Shown piece after piece: positions 7,814-16,080 of a stretch of DNA of 54,574 nt. The DNA is from an uncultured Prevotellaceae bacterium (lineage in GTDB: Bacteria > Bacteroidota > Bacteroidia > Bacteroidales > Bacteroidaceae). Location of the stretch: positions 1 to 54,574 of the forward strand of contig CADCBZ010000007.1 of NCBI GenBank assembly GCA_902799765.1. The letters run 5' to 3'. How positions within the stretch are numbered: position 1 is the stretch's first letter; every line of letters starts with the position of its first letter. Made by a program: the position numbers and the translations under genes. The notes beneath the pieces were generated by a model that was given only the letters and a program-made list of their open reading frames with translations, did not search any database and was not told the origin of the DNA.

Positions 7814-8296
7814 TTAATCTCGAGTGATGGGGATATTGCTAATTCTGACAGGTTTGTTAGAGTCTATTCCCCAGGCTCTACAAACAATATTTATTTTAAG
7901 CCTTGCAATGCTTTCTGCTGATTGAGGAACTCCATCAATACTAATGCTGAGTTTCATGGGAACACCTGTCGGGATGTTGAAGTTACTCTGGCTGGGACTA
8001 TACTCTGGCCTGTTTGCGATTTTGACCTTTAACCCATTAACATAGATATTCCCTTCATTATCATAAGCCTCGGAACCGTTATGCCCACCGCCAACATACA
8101 AATCCTCTACATCATTTGTTCCTTCATTAATGAGGAGAAGGTCTATGATAACGGTCTTGCCATTTGCCACGCAACGGCTAATTTTAATATTAAAATCAGG
8201 ATGGTTAGTTACAATCTTTAGAGGGGCATCTTGTGCGCTGACGTTTTGTAAACCCAAGGCGAACATCGCCATCAAAATTAATAGAATCTTTTTCAT
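7814..8296 (-). CDS. Secreted protein of unknown function, paralogue 2
   Basis: A 160-residue protein with a clear signal peptide (MKKILLILMAMFALGLQNVSAQ, cleavage near ASAQ/VSAQ-D). The mature part is rich in beta strands with the patterns KIVTNHPDF, GKTVIIDLLLINEG, YDNEGNIY and ESIARLKI and ends in SNIPITRD. It resembles domains seen beside secreted caspases, but I do not recognise a named family. It is 34 bp downstream of a paralogue with the same architecture and C-terminus, so the pair arose by tandem duplication. It is probably periplasmic or outer-membrane associated. Confidence 0.75.
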   Translation of the reverse strand: MKKILLILMAMFALGLQNVSAQDAPLKIVTNHPDFNIKISRCVANGKTVIIDLLLINEGTNDVEDLYVGGGHNGSEAYDNEGNIYVNGLKVKIANRPEYSPSQSNFNIPTGVPMKLSISIDGVPQSAESIARLKINIVCRAWGIDSNKPVRISNIPITRD

Positions 8297-8330
8297 AATG
8301 ATTGTTTATTATTTGACTATTTGTTTATGC

Positions 8331-8822
8331 TTAATCCCGAGTAATGGGTATATTCGTTATCTTCACGGGTTTTTGACTGTTCAGTCCCCAAGCTTGACAT
8401 TCAAAAGGCAGGGTTATCCTTGCAATACTTTCTGCTGAAGTGGATACACCCTCAATTCTGATGCTTAGGCGCATCGGTACGCCTGAGAGAATAGTAAATA
8501 CTCCAGAATCATGATCAGAGTATTCGGGATTATTTGCCAGTTTGACTAAATTGGAGCCACATCCATAAATATTCCCTTCATTGTCATAGGTAACGATGGC
8601 TTCCATTGTAGTGCATGCCCATAGTATGACATTCTCCACATCGTCAGTCCCTTCGTTAGAAAGGATTAAGTCGATGATGACGGTCTTATCACTTGCAGCA
8701 CATCTTGTTACTTTTAACTTGAAATCAGGATGGCCAGTCACAATCTTAATACCATCTTGTGCGCTGACACTCTGAATACCAAAGGCGAAGATCGCCATCA
8801 TAATCATTATATATTTTCTCAT
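8331..8822 (-). CDS. Secreted protein of unknown function, paralogue 1
   Basis: A 163-residue secreted protein with a signal peptide ending in VSAQD and the same landmarks as its neighbour: KIVTGHPDF, KTVIIDLILSNEGTDDVE, YDNEGNIY, SAESIARI and TNIPITRD. It differs by an insertion around ILWACTTMEAIV. It lies 21 bp after the caspase/Sel1 fragment on the same strand, so the three genes probably formed one unit. With the 5' part of the caspase gene gone, their native promoter may be lost. The function is unknown. Confidence 0.75.
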   Translation of the reverse strand: MRKYIMIMMAIFAFGIQSVSAQDGIKIVTGHPDFKLKVTRCAASDKTVIIDLILSNEGTDDVENVILWACTTMEAIVTYDNEGNIYGCGSNLVKLANNPEYSDHDSGVFTILSGVPMRLSIRIEGVSTSAESIARITLPFECQAWGLNSQKPVKITNIPITRD

Positions 8823-8843
8823 AATGCTGATTTTTTTAGTTTG

Positions 8844-9518
8844 TTATCTTAACCTTGAAAGTTGAGCCTGAGCACGGCTATGACCATTACTGGCAGCTTT
8901 TTGAAGCCAACTTTTTGCAGCGGAATTATCTGTGCCGAGATACATCATGCCTGCCTGATACATGGCTTCTACATGATAATTGTTGGCGGCTTTTAGGAAG
9001 TAGTCTAAGGCTGTCTCCTTGTTGTATCCGTCATAGTTGTTGTTGCTGTAGAGCATTCCCAACTGATAGACGGCTTCAAGACTTCCCTGATCTGCAGCTT
9101 GTGTAAAGGTGGATTTCGCCTTGTCATAGTTCATGGCTCGCATCTGTTTCTTTCCTAGTATCACCAGATCTTCTGCTGCTGTCATAGACATCGCAGGCGT
9201 GCTTGGTGCAGGACTACTTTGCTCAGGAACTGTTGTGTATGCTGGTGTAGCCACTTGCTGCTGTGTCTGAGAGGGTGTGGCACTGGCTACTATCCTGTCC
9301 TCAATTTGCATGGCTGCCTTGTCTGCAAATCGCCAGTTTCGCCAGTCGTTATTGCTTGATGCAGCGATGACGGTAGGCGTCTGACTTTTACCGTTATTCT
9401 CAACAACAGCTTTACGTTTGACGTTTTGTGTAACGTAGTCAGAGAGTTCTCCAAGGGTTGTATAACCACCGGATTGCTGCATTTTTTCCAGTACATAATA
9501 AGTGATAATTCGGTGGTT
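8844..9518 (-). pseudogene. 3' fragment of a caspase-like peptidase with Sel1 repeats
   Basis: The readable protein starts abruptly at NHRIITYYVLEKMQ and continues through LGELSDYVTQNVKRKAVV and KSQTPTVIA, which correspond to the C-terminal part of bacterial C14 caspase domains (the HGxFTYYLL...SQTP region). The catalytic His and Cys lie further upstream in the family and are absent. After a serine/threonine/proline-rich linker come Sel1/TPR-like repeats (LVILGKKQMRAMNYDKAKST, AVYQLGMLYS, EAMYQAGMMYL). Bases upstream of about 9518 do not continue the domain. The fragment ends where the integrase region begins, so the gene was probably cut by insertion of the element. Confidence 0.7.
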
Positions 9519-9770
9519 GGATAACAAAAAAGGAGAAAAGCGGAAAAATCGTTGCAAATCAGAGGTTTTGAGGAAAGCTGGAAGATGGATGAAAGCAGAT
9601 GACTACATCTGAAATACAGGATGAAGGAGAACTTTTGGTCTCTAATTCGTAACCAAATCCTGAGATTGTGAAAATCGCGGCAAACAGGTTACTTTCAGAC
9701 GTAGAAAAGGCTGAAATTCAGGAGGTTCTGGTGATTGAACTCTGTTTGGTACGAGTTGCCGATATTTGAA

Positions 9771-9813
9771 TAGATTTGCGTAGAGATTGTATGCTCGACA
9801 TTGACTAATTTTG
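9771..9813 (+). promoter_or_regulatory. Candidate integrase promoters in the element's left end
   Basis: TAGATTTG (9771-9778) and TAATTTTG (9806-9813) both match the -7 box. The first has TTTG at 9745-9748, a 22-bp spacer. The rest of the gene-free stretch 9519-9847 holds no recognised feature; an attachment site is expected here but cannot be named without the other end. Confidence 0.45.
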
Positions 9814-9847
9814 CAGACTGAAAGTTAAACGTAAAATTAGAGTAAAA

Positions 9848-11098
9848 ATGAAGAGTACGTACAGCGTAATTTTCTACCTCAAGAGGGAGAAGTTGAAGAA
9901 GGATGGGACCTATCCTGTTATGGGTCGCATCACAGTGGATGGAACACAGTGCCAGTTCAGCTGCAAGGTGGACTGCAAGCCTGAACTTTGGGAAGCCAAG
10001 GGTGGCCGTGCTACTGGTAAGAGCGTCATGGCCCGCAACGTCAACATGGAGCTTGACAAGATCAAGGCTCGCATTGACAAGTACTACAAGGAGATTGTCG
10101 ACCGCGACAACTTCGTGACTGCCGAGAAAGTGAAGAATGCTTTCCTTGGCCTGGAGTATCGTCAGCATACGTTGATGACCATGTTCGCCCAGTGGAATTC
10201 AGAATACCTGCGTATGTATGAAGGCGGCTTGCGCTCAAAGGCATCATTAGAAAGATACCAAACGGTGTATAAGCATGTCGGTGCCTTCCTGCGTCAGCAC
10301 TACAAGGTCTCAGACATGGCCTTGAAAGAGATTGAGCCGTCTTTCATCTCGGACTTTGAGGTATTCTTGAAGACAGAGAGGAACCTCTCACAAAACAGCT
10401 GCATCTTGTATAACAATGCTATTATGATGCTCATGCACAGAGCACACGAGAACGGTTGGGTTACCCGCTATCCGTTTGGCGACTATCACCCCAAGAAGGA
10501 AGAGACGGAGAAGGGCTTTCTGACGAAGGAAGAGTTGCATGCGATGATGAATAACACGATGCTGACACCCCGACGTGCCTATATTCGTGACCTGTTCGTG
10601 TTCTGCTGCTTTACAGGGCTGGCCCATGTCGATTTGAAGAACCTCCGTGAAGAGAACATTGTGAAGAATCCAGCCGATGGCAGTTGGTGGATTCATACAT
10701 ACCGTCAGAAGACGGGTGTCGAGGAGAACGTGAAGCTACTGCCCGTTCCTCTGGCTATTCTGAAGAAGTACAAGGGGCTTTGTACTGACGGGCATGTGTT
10801 CGATGTACCTGAACATGACCGGTGCTGTGAACGTCTTCAGACCGTAGCGAAGCTGTGCGGTATCACCAAGCATCTCACCTGGCACATGGCCCGGCACACG
10901 ATGGCAACAGTTGTTTGCCTGTCTAACGGAATGCCGTTGGAAGTGGTCGGCTCTGTCCTAGGTCATAAGTGTATCGAAAGTACGCAGGTGTATGCCAAGA
11001 TTACGCAGGAGAAGTTGGGCTGCGAGATAGACACCCTTGCCTCAAAGTTGGCTAAGATCAAGCAGTTCTCACCAGCCCTTGGCATGGTGATGAAATAA
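9848..11098 (+). CDS. Tyrosine recombinase (element integrase)
   Basis: A 416-residue integrase of the Bacteroidales type: N-terminal arm-binding part (to about residue 95), SAM-like core-binding domain (about 100-210) and catalytic domain. Catalytic landmarks are H346 and R349 in HMARH, the GH of LGHK near residue 372, and the nucleophile Y382 in TQVYAKI. The first catalytic arginine position, in FTGLAHVDL, is Ala259. A substitution at this site is known for IntDOT of CTnDOT (serine), so the enzyme need not be dead. It probably catalyses integration and excision of this element. It sits immediately inside the left boundary. Confidence 0.92.
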   Translation: MKSTYSVIFYLKREKLKKDGTYPVMGRITVDGTQCQFSCKVDCKPELWEAKGGRATGKSVMARNVNMELDKIKARIDKYYKEIVDRDNFVTAEKVKNAFLGLEYRQHTLMTMFAQWNSEYLRMYEGGLRSKASLERYQTVYKHVGAFLRQHYKVSDMALKEIEPSFISDFEVFLKTERNLSQNSCILYNNAIMMLMHRAHENGWVTRYPFGDYHPKKEETEKGFLTKEELHAMMNNTMLTPRRAYIRDLFVFCCFTGLAHVDLKNLREENIVKNPADGSWWIHTYRQKTGVEENVKLLPVPLAILKKYKGLCTDGHVFDVPEHDRCCERLQTVAKLCGITKHLTWHMARHTMATVVCLSNGMPLEVVGSVLGHKCIESTQVYAKITQEKLGCEIDTLASKLAKIKQFSPALGMVMK

Positions 11099-11114
11099 AG
11101 TGGAGGATGAAGCT

Positions 11115-11453
11115 ATGATGAAGAGAGACCTCATCGTGTTTGAGCACGAAAGATTCGAGTTGACAGGCTATGATGTCTGGATGACGGCTGGCGAGATTGC
11201 AAGCCTGTTCGGTGTGACTATCATGAAAGTGCGCGGTATCTTAAGCCGTATGCGAAAGGACTTGATGGTAAATATGGACTTTCTATGCAATTATGAGCAG
11301 TTAGAGAACGGCTATAAGGATGAACTGTTCAACTTGGAGTGCATCATTGCCATCTCCTACTACATCCACACAGGACTGTCTGTTGAGTTCCGGCATTGGA
11401 TATGTGACAGAGTGACAAGACGTAGGGAACGAGCCATGATAGTCTATTTCTGA
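11115..11453 (+). CDS. RhuM-like N-terminal domain protein
   Basis: A protein of about 112 residues encoded 16 bp after the integrase and surely co-transcribed with it. It carries a winged-helix-like segment (WMTAGEIASLFGVTIMKVRG) followed by FNLECIIAISYYIHTGLSVEFRHWI, the pattern of the RhuM/virulence-protein family, where a similar segment reads LDMIIAVGYRVNS..FRxW. It is much shorter than full RhuM proteins, so it may be a stand-alone DNA-binding module, perhaps an accessory or directionality factor of the integrase. A GTG start at 11100 is an alternative. The function is not established. Confidence 0.6.
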   Translation: MMKRDLIVFEHERFELTGYDVWMTAGEIASLFGVTIMKVRGILSRMRKDLMVNMDFLCNYEQLENGYKDELFNLECIIAISYYIHTGLSVEFRHWICDRVTRRRERAMIVYF

Positions 11454-11460
11454 GAAGGTT

Positions 11461-11494
11461 GAAGCCCCGGGCGATTCGCATCGTTCGGGGCTTC
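11461..11494. terminator. Bidirectional hairpin between convergent genes
   Basis: GAAGCCCCG (11461-11469) and CGGGGCTTC (11486-11494) form a perfect 9-bp GC-rich stem with a 16-nt loop, between the integrase unit and rteC. Confidence 0.7.
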
Positions 11495-11519
11495 GGCTTC
11501 ATTATCGTATGAACAAAGA

Positions 11520-12098
11520 TTATCTTCCTCTCATGATTCGGGCATCCTGGTCGATACGCTCATTCAGCAGTTGGCGCATCTCCGTCAGGAAATAAGCGCG
11601 GCCTCCATTCTGTACCGAACGGCTCTTTATATTAGTATAGGTACGCGAGTATGGAATTGGATCCAGACCGAACAGTCCGAATACCTGATTACCGAGATTA
11701 CCGATAGTCACGTCACCATCGTTCACGCATCCCATCTCTACCAGTCCATAGACCAGTTCCACAAGATTGGCAACACCACCAGTCCATTTCAGTGATGGCT
11801 CGCTCTTCTTCATGCTCTTCAGTTCAGATGCGGGCATCTGCTCCACCATCTTCTGCATGTCCGTAAGGAACGCTATGGCTTTCTCTATCAGACGATAGCC
11901 ATTAGAACCTTCGTCCGCGAGTGCTTTCAGTTCTATCTCCGTATAGACCAGCGTGGCGAAAGCCACAGTCTTGCCATCAGTACAACCGCATACCTCAATG
12001 ACCTTGTCAATGAAGTTGCCATAGTTAGCGGTCATCCCGTCTGCGTCTCCGCTTTGAGCGGCACGGAAGAAGGCCGTATCGGTCAGAATATCATATTT
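11520..12098 (-). CDS. rteC: RteC-like regulator of element excision
   Basis: A protein of about 192 residues. The C-terminal half has the RteC-type pattern LKWTGGVANLVELVYGLVEM, then VTIGNLGNQVFGLFGLD, YSRTYTNIKSR and FLTEMRQLLNERI. In CTnDOT, RteC activates the excision operon. The start at 12098 (MKYDILTDTAFF) is preferred over a reading from 12173, because the extra codons would run over a direct repeat and an inverted repeat that look regulatory. It converges with the integrase unit and diverges from the kinase gene. The gene symbol is by similarity of family and context. Confidence 0.72.
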   Translation of the reverse strand, partial: KYDILTDTAFFRAAQSGDADGMTANYGNFIDKVIEVCGCTDGKTVAFATLVYTEIELKALADEGSNGYRLIEKAIAFLTDMQKMVEQMPASELKSMKKSEPSLKWTGGVANLVELVYGLVEMGCVNDGDVTIGNLGNQVFGLFGLDPIPYSRTYTNIKSRSVQNGGRAYFLTEMRQLLNERIDQDARIMRGR

Positions 12099-12123
12099 CA
12101 TTTCATTCGATTCTTTAAATTCA

Positions 12124-12184
12124 ACACTAAGTTTAGTGTGCGCACATCCAATATATGCCAAATTCCATTCCAATCGATGCCAAA
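12124..12184. promoter_or_regulatory. Dyad and 16-bp direct repeat upstream of rteC
   Basis: ACACTAA (12124-12130) and TTAGTGT (12133-12139) form a dyad. Next to it TCCAATATATGCCAAA (12147-12162) and TCCAATCGATGCCAAA (12169-12184) repeat with two mismatches and a 22-bp period, two helical turns. This is the layout expected of an activator and an operator site. Confidence 0.55.
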
Positions 12185-12269
12185 AATTTGAAGCTCTTTT
12201 GCAAAGTGCTGATAATCAAAAAGAAAATTGTCTAAACATTTTTGGCTTTCTGGAATTTGCTTAAAAATT

Positions 12270-12304
12270 AGTCCAAAATCTCGGACTGTTTTCCGAAATT
12301 TCGG
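12270..12304. promoter_or_regulatory. Dyads between rteC and the kinase gene
   Basis: AGTCC...GGACT (12270-12286) and the perfect palindrome CCGAAATTTCGG (12293-12304) lie in the gene-free stretch 12099-12457. TAATTTTG at 12370-12377 is a possible -7 box for the kinase gene; a -33 box at the right distance is not visible. Confidence 0.4.
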
Positions 12305-12457
12305 ACTCGACTTTGCCTTGCAAACAGCAGAAAAAGTGTCCCGAGTACATTTATTTGCTACAGAATTACTAATTTTGCACTCCGAAAAAGAAAAAAGTAA
12401 GTAAAAACGGTTGTGAAGGATAGCAAGATCACACCTTAATCAAAGAATAAGAATAAG

Positions 12458-14704
12458 ATGAAGAAACGATTCATTCAGGCACTCATTGCCATCATTCTGT
12501 TATTTGTCGGCAACATTACGTTCATCATTACACGTAGTACAGTCATGGGTTCTGTGTTCTCAGGCATGGCAGAGCTCCAAGACGAGCGCGATGACGTATT
12601 CGACGCCCTCCTTGGCATCAACGAACTAACCTCGCTCGGCGAGCATGTCCACAACTGGACAGACCAGCAGATGGAGGAATACAGATCCCTACGATTGCGG
12701 ACAGACTCTGCCCTTGAACGGCTTGACGGCCTTTGTCCTCATCAGACCGTCGACTCCATGCGCGACAACCTTTCAAGGAAAGAGGATTTGCTTCAGCGCA
12801 TAGTGGAGGTGACGCGAATGAAAAGTGAGTCTGAGGAACATCTGACCACCGACAAGGAAGTGACGGTTAACGACCGCGTGACAACGATAAAGCATCGAAC
12901 AGGCAATATTTTCCAGAAGCACAAGGAAGAAGTGACCACGACCTCCAAGCAGAGAAAGATTCACGTAGAAACTGTCGATGAGGAAGCCTTTGAGCAGATG
13001 CAGAGCCAAAGGCAGAGCATTAAGGAACTGACCGACAGCCTTGCCGTCGTCAACCATTGGCTGGTTCATAATTCTGCGTCCTTAGTCAAGACTAATCAGG
13101 GAACCCTCTCCACGCTGATGAGGGAGAAAGAAGACAAGGGCAAGAAAGAAGGTCAGTTTTCCAGTTGTCTTGGCACTGCACTATTGATGCTCACCATGTG
13201 CTTTGTCGTATGGTTCTTCTGCCAGGACTACCGCAAGATGCGGAAGTTGAAGATAAAGAATGAGCAGAATCTGAACCTTCTGGAGTCCCGGCGTACTGCC
13301 GTCTATTCCATCATCCATGAATTGAAATCGCCCCTTGCCGCTATTACCGGGTTGCCCCAGCTTTTCAAGTCTGAGACGGATAAGGAAATCGTTTCTGACT
13401 ATGCCAACACCCTGGAGGACAACACCACTGCCATGAATGAAATGGTAGAAACATTGCTCAACTATTTCAAGGTAGAAAGTGGCAAGATGATTCTGTGTGA
13501 GTCGCCCTTCCGTGTCAGCAGCGTCTGCGAACCCATCATCTCCATCTACGGACAACTTGCAGAGCACAAGGGCATCCAACTTGAAGTCAACCTGCAGCAG
13601 AATCCTGTACTCATCGGTGATGAGAAGTGCCTGCGGCTTATCCTTGGCAACCTTGTTTCCAATGCCGTCAAGTTCACCTGTGAGGGAAAGGTAATGGTTG
13701 ACATACAGTATGAAGTAAACACCCTCACAATGGAAGTGCATGACGAAGGCCCCGGCATCACCGATGCGGATAAGAAGCGCATCTTCGAACCATTCGCCCA
13801 ACTCTCCAATGCTGCTGCACACGATGGTTTTGGTATCGGTCTTGCCCTTGTGGACAAGATTGTCAGGCAAATGAACGGCAATATCTCTGTTGAGGACAAC
13901 GGCAACAAAGGAACTCTCTTTACCGTCAGGCTCCCCTTGCCGTTAGCGGATAGCGCGACAGCCTTGATGCAGAATGCTAAAGAACCAATGCTTGAAGCCG
14001 CCTATTCCGTTCTCATCATCGACAACGACAAGTCACAGCTTGTCTTTGCTCAGCAGATACTACAGCATGTCGGAGCCTCCTGCGACATCTGTACCAGTGT
14101 GGGAAAACTGATAGACCTGATGCGTGAGAACTATTACGATGTCGTCATCACAGACCTGAAGATGTCGGAAATGAACGGCTTTGACGTGCTCGACCTGCTC
14201 CGCCATTCCGAAGTGGGCAACTCAAAGCAGGTGCCAGTCATCGTATCTACCCTGAGCGGTCTGATAACTGAGGAAGAACTGCTAAGAAAGGGATTCTCCG
14301 CCTGTCTCATCAAACCATACGGTCCGCCGGAACTGGTAGAGGGCATTGAAAAATGCGTCAAGTCCTGCAATGCCTTCAGTCAGCCGGACTTCTCACGGAT
14401 TCCGTTGCTTGGTGAGGAGGATGTCCTGCTCAAGTCCCTGCTTGTTGAGATTAACGAGGTTGCAGAAAGTTTCCAGACTGCCATTGACAGAAGAAGTGCA
14501 GAGGAACTACGCGCCCTTGTCCATCACACCATGCCCTCATGGACTAGGATTCATTGCACCAAACCGTTGCGCGATCTCTATCTGGCTTTCCACACAGGCA
14601 AGCCTGTTGATTGGGAAGTCGTCGCCAAGCGAGTAAACGAGATAGAAAAGATGTGTCAGACGATTAAGGATATGGCAGATAAGAGATTGGAGGAACTGAA
14701 ATGA
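12458..14704 (+). CDS. rteA: RteA-like hybrid sensor histidine kinase
   Basis: A 748-residue membrane kinase. Transmembrane segments near residues 7-28 and 232-252 bracket an extracytoplasmic, helical sensor region. The dimerisation domain has the phospho-acceptor H287 in SIIHELKSP. The ATPase domain has the N box (NLVSNAVKFT), G1 (DEGPGITDAD) and G2 (GFGIGLALV). A receiver domain follows with D566 in VVITDLKMSEMNGF. The C-terminal 120 residues, with ALVHHTMPSW, look like a histidine phosphotransfer domain. It overlaps the response-regulator gene by 4 bp and surely phosphorylates it. In CTnDOT the RteA-RteB pair controls rteC. No tetQ gene precedes it here, so the signal is unknown. Confidence 0.9.
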   Translation: MKKRFIQALIAIILLFVGNITFIITRSTVMGSVFSGMAELQDERDDVFDALLGINELTSLGEHVHNWTDQQMEEYRSLRLRTDSALERLDGLCPHQTVDSMRDNLSRKEDLLQRIVEVTRMKSESEEHLTTDKEVTVNDRVTTIKHRTGNIFQKHKEEVTTTSKQRKIHVETVDEEAFEQMQSQRQSIKELTDSLAVVNHWLVHNSASLVKTNQGTLSTLMREKEDKGKKEGQFSSCLGTALLMLTMCFVVWFFCQDYRKMRKLKIKNEQNLNLLESRRTAVYSIIHELKSPLAAITGLPQLFKSETDKEIVSDYANTLEDNTTAMNEMVETLLNYFKVESGKMILCESPFRVSSVCEPIISIYGQLAEHKGIQLEVNLQQNPVLIGDEKCLRLILGNLVSNAVKFTCEGKVMVDIQYEVNTLTMEVHDEGPGITDADKKRIFEPFAQLSNAAAHDGFGIGLALVDKIVRQMNGNISVEDNGNKGTLFTVRLPLPLADSATALMQNAKEPMLEAAYSVLIIDNDKSQLVFAQQILQHVGASCDICTSVGKLIDLMRENYYDVVITDLKMSEMNGFDVLDLLRHSEVGNSKQVPVIVSTLSGLITEEELLRKGFSACLIKPYGPPELVEGIEKCVKSCNAFSQPDFSRIPLLGEEDVLLKSLLVEINEVAESFQTAIDRRSAEELRALVHHTMPSWTRIHCTKPLRDLYLAFHTGKPVDWEVVAKRVNEIEKMCQTIKDMADKRLEELK

Positions 14705-16026
14705 GAAAGATTATCGTATTGGAGGACAGTCAGTTTACGGCACAGGTGGTTTGCAGTATGTTGAGGAAGGCCGGTTATTCGACGGATACCACCCCGACGG
14801 TAGATGGTGCCAGGCAACTGATAGAAAAGGCTGCAGAGGATGACATCATCCTTGCCGACTATGAACTGAAAGATCATCGGTACTGTACCGAAGTGATGGC
14901 ATGGATGGAAACATTGGGCTACAAACAGCCCGTCATCGTGATGACTCAGTATGACCGTCTCGATTTTGGAGTTGATGCCATGCTGCACGGTGCCGTCCAC
15001 TGCATCATGAAGACAAAACTGGATGATGAACTGCTGCCATTGCTGAAAAGCGTTGAAAAGGCCATCGAGCGCAAGACCAAGTTGCAGAATGTCTGGCGGC
15101 GTGACAGCGCACAGTTCGCACAACTCTATAAGAATGCCACCATCATTGCCAAGACCAGTCTCTCTGTGATGATTCACGGGGAGAGCGGGACTGGCAAGGA
15201 GCATATCGCAAGGATGATTCATGACAGAAGCAGTTGCGCCAATAAGCCGATGGTATGCGTTGACTGTTCTTCTTTCACGGACGATCTGGCGGAATCAGCC
15301 TTCTTCGGCCATATCAAGGGAGCCTTCACGGGCGCAACCGAAGACAGGAAAGGCTATCTCGGACAGGCCAACGGCAGTACGCTGTATCTTGATGAGGTGG
15401 GCAACCTCTCCACTCGCGTCCAGCAGATGCTGCTCCGTGCCTTGCAGGAAAAGAAATACCGTCCCGTAGGTTCGACAGTAGAACAGAAGTTTGACATCCG
15501 GCTCGTCTGCGCTACCAACAAGGACTTGAATGCAGCCATGCGTGAAGGATCATTTCTTATGGACTTCTATTTCCGTATCAAGGAGTATCAGCTAGAGATT
15601 CCGCCTTTGCGAGAGTGCAGGGAGGATATTATGCCGTTGGCAAAGTTCCTGCTCGAACGTGCCAATGCGTCCTGCCATACCAATGTAAAGGGCTTCGATG
15701 ACTCTGCACAACAGATTCTCATGGAACACTGGTGGCCTGGCAATGTCAGGGAACTGGCACTGGTCATCAAGAGTGCCGTCCCCTTCTGCCAACAGGAACT
15801 GATGACGGCCAAGGACATAGAAATCGACCATACGATAACGCGAGAGATGCTGGGCGTGATGACGCTTGAAGAGTTCCGTAACAATGTGGAGCGGTCGTAT
15901 ATCATCAAGATTCTCAAACGCGTCGGAGGAAATACTGCCGAAGCGTACAAGATACTTGGTCTGCCGAAATCATCTTTCTATGACAAGCTAAAGAAACTCG
16001 ATATTCCGACAAAACTCTACAAGTAA
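14701..16026 (+). CDS. rteB: RteB-like sigma54-dependent response regulator
   Basis: A 441-residue NtrC-family activator: receiver domain (residues 1-120; phospho-acceptor D53 in IILADYELKD), AAA+ ATPase with Walker A GESGTGKEH, the sigma54-contact loop GAFTGA and LYLDEVGNL, and a C-terminal Fis-type helix-turn-helix (NTAEAYKILGLPKSSFYDKL). It works with RpoN at -24/-12 promoters, using ATP to open the complex. The ATG overlaps the kinase stop codon, so the two are translationally coupled. By analogy to CTnDOT its target should be rteC, and the 22-bp-spaced repeats upstream of rteC are candidate sites. Confidence 0.92.
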   Translation: MRKIIVLEDSQFTAQVVCSMLRKAGYSTDTTPTVDGARQLIEKAAEDDIILADYELKDHRYCTEVMAWMETLGYKQPVIVMTQYDRLDFGVDAMLHGAVHCIMKTKLDDELLPLLKSVEKAIERKTKLQNVWRRDSAQFAQLYKNATIIAKTSLSVMIHGESGTGKEHIARMIHDRSSCANKPMVCVDCSSFTDDLAESAFFGHIKGAFTGATEDRKGYLGQANGSTLYLDEVGNLSTRVQQMLLRALQEKKYRPVGSTVEQKFDIRLVCATNKDLNAAMREGSFLMDFYFRIKEYQLEIPPLRECREDIMPLAKFLLERANASCHTNVKGFDDSAQQILMEHWWPGNVRELALVIKSAVPFCQQELMTAKDIEIDHTITREMLGVMTLEEFRNNVERSYIIKILKRVGGNTAEAYKILGLPKSSFYDKLKKLDIPTKLYK

Positions 16027-16028
16027 AA

Positions 16029-16068
16029 CAGTCCCGGTTCCAGAAAAAATGGAATCGGGACTGCACTT
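16029..16068. terminator. Intrinsic terminator after rteB
   Basis: CAGTCCCGGTTCC (16029-16041) pairs with GGAATCGGGACTG (16051-16063), 13 bp with one G-U pair and a 9-nt A-rich loop, followed by CACTTTT. It lies between convergent genes and may serve both. Confidence 0.75.
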
Positions 16069-16080
16069 TTGAAGCTATAA

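Noticed and set aside
9848-11098. Inactive integrase because the first catalytic Arg is Ala259
   Set aside because: The other catalytic residues are intact and the CTnDOT integrase also lacks this arginine yet works.
12099-12173. Longer N-terminus for the RteC-like protein
   Set aside because: The extra codons coincide with a direct repeat and a dyad that look regulatory, and a typical start MKYDIL follows.
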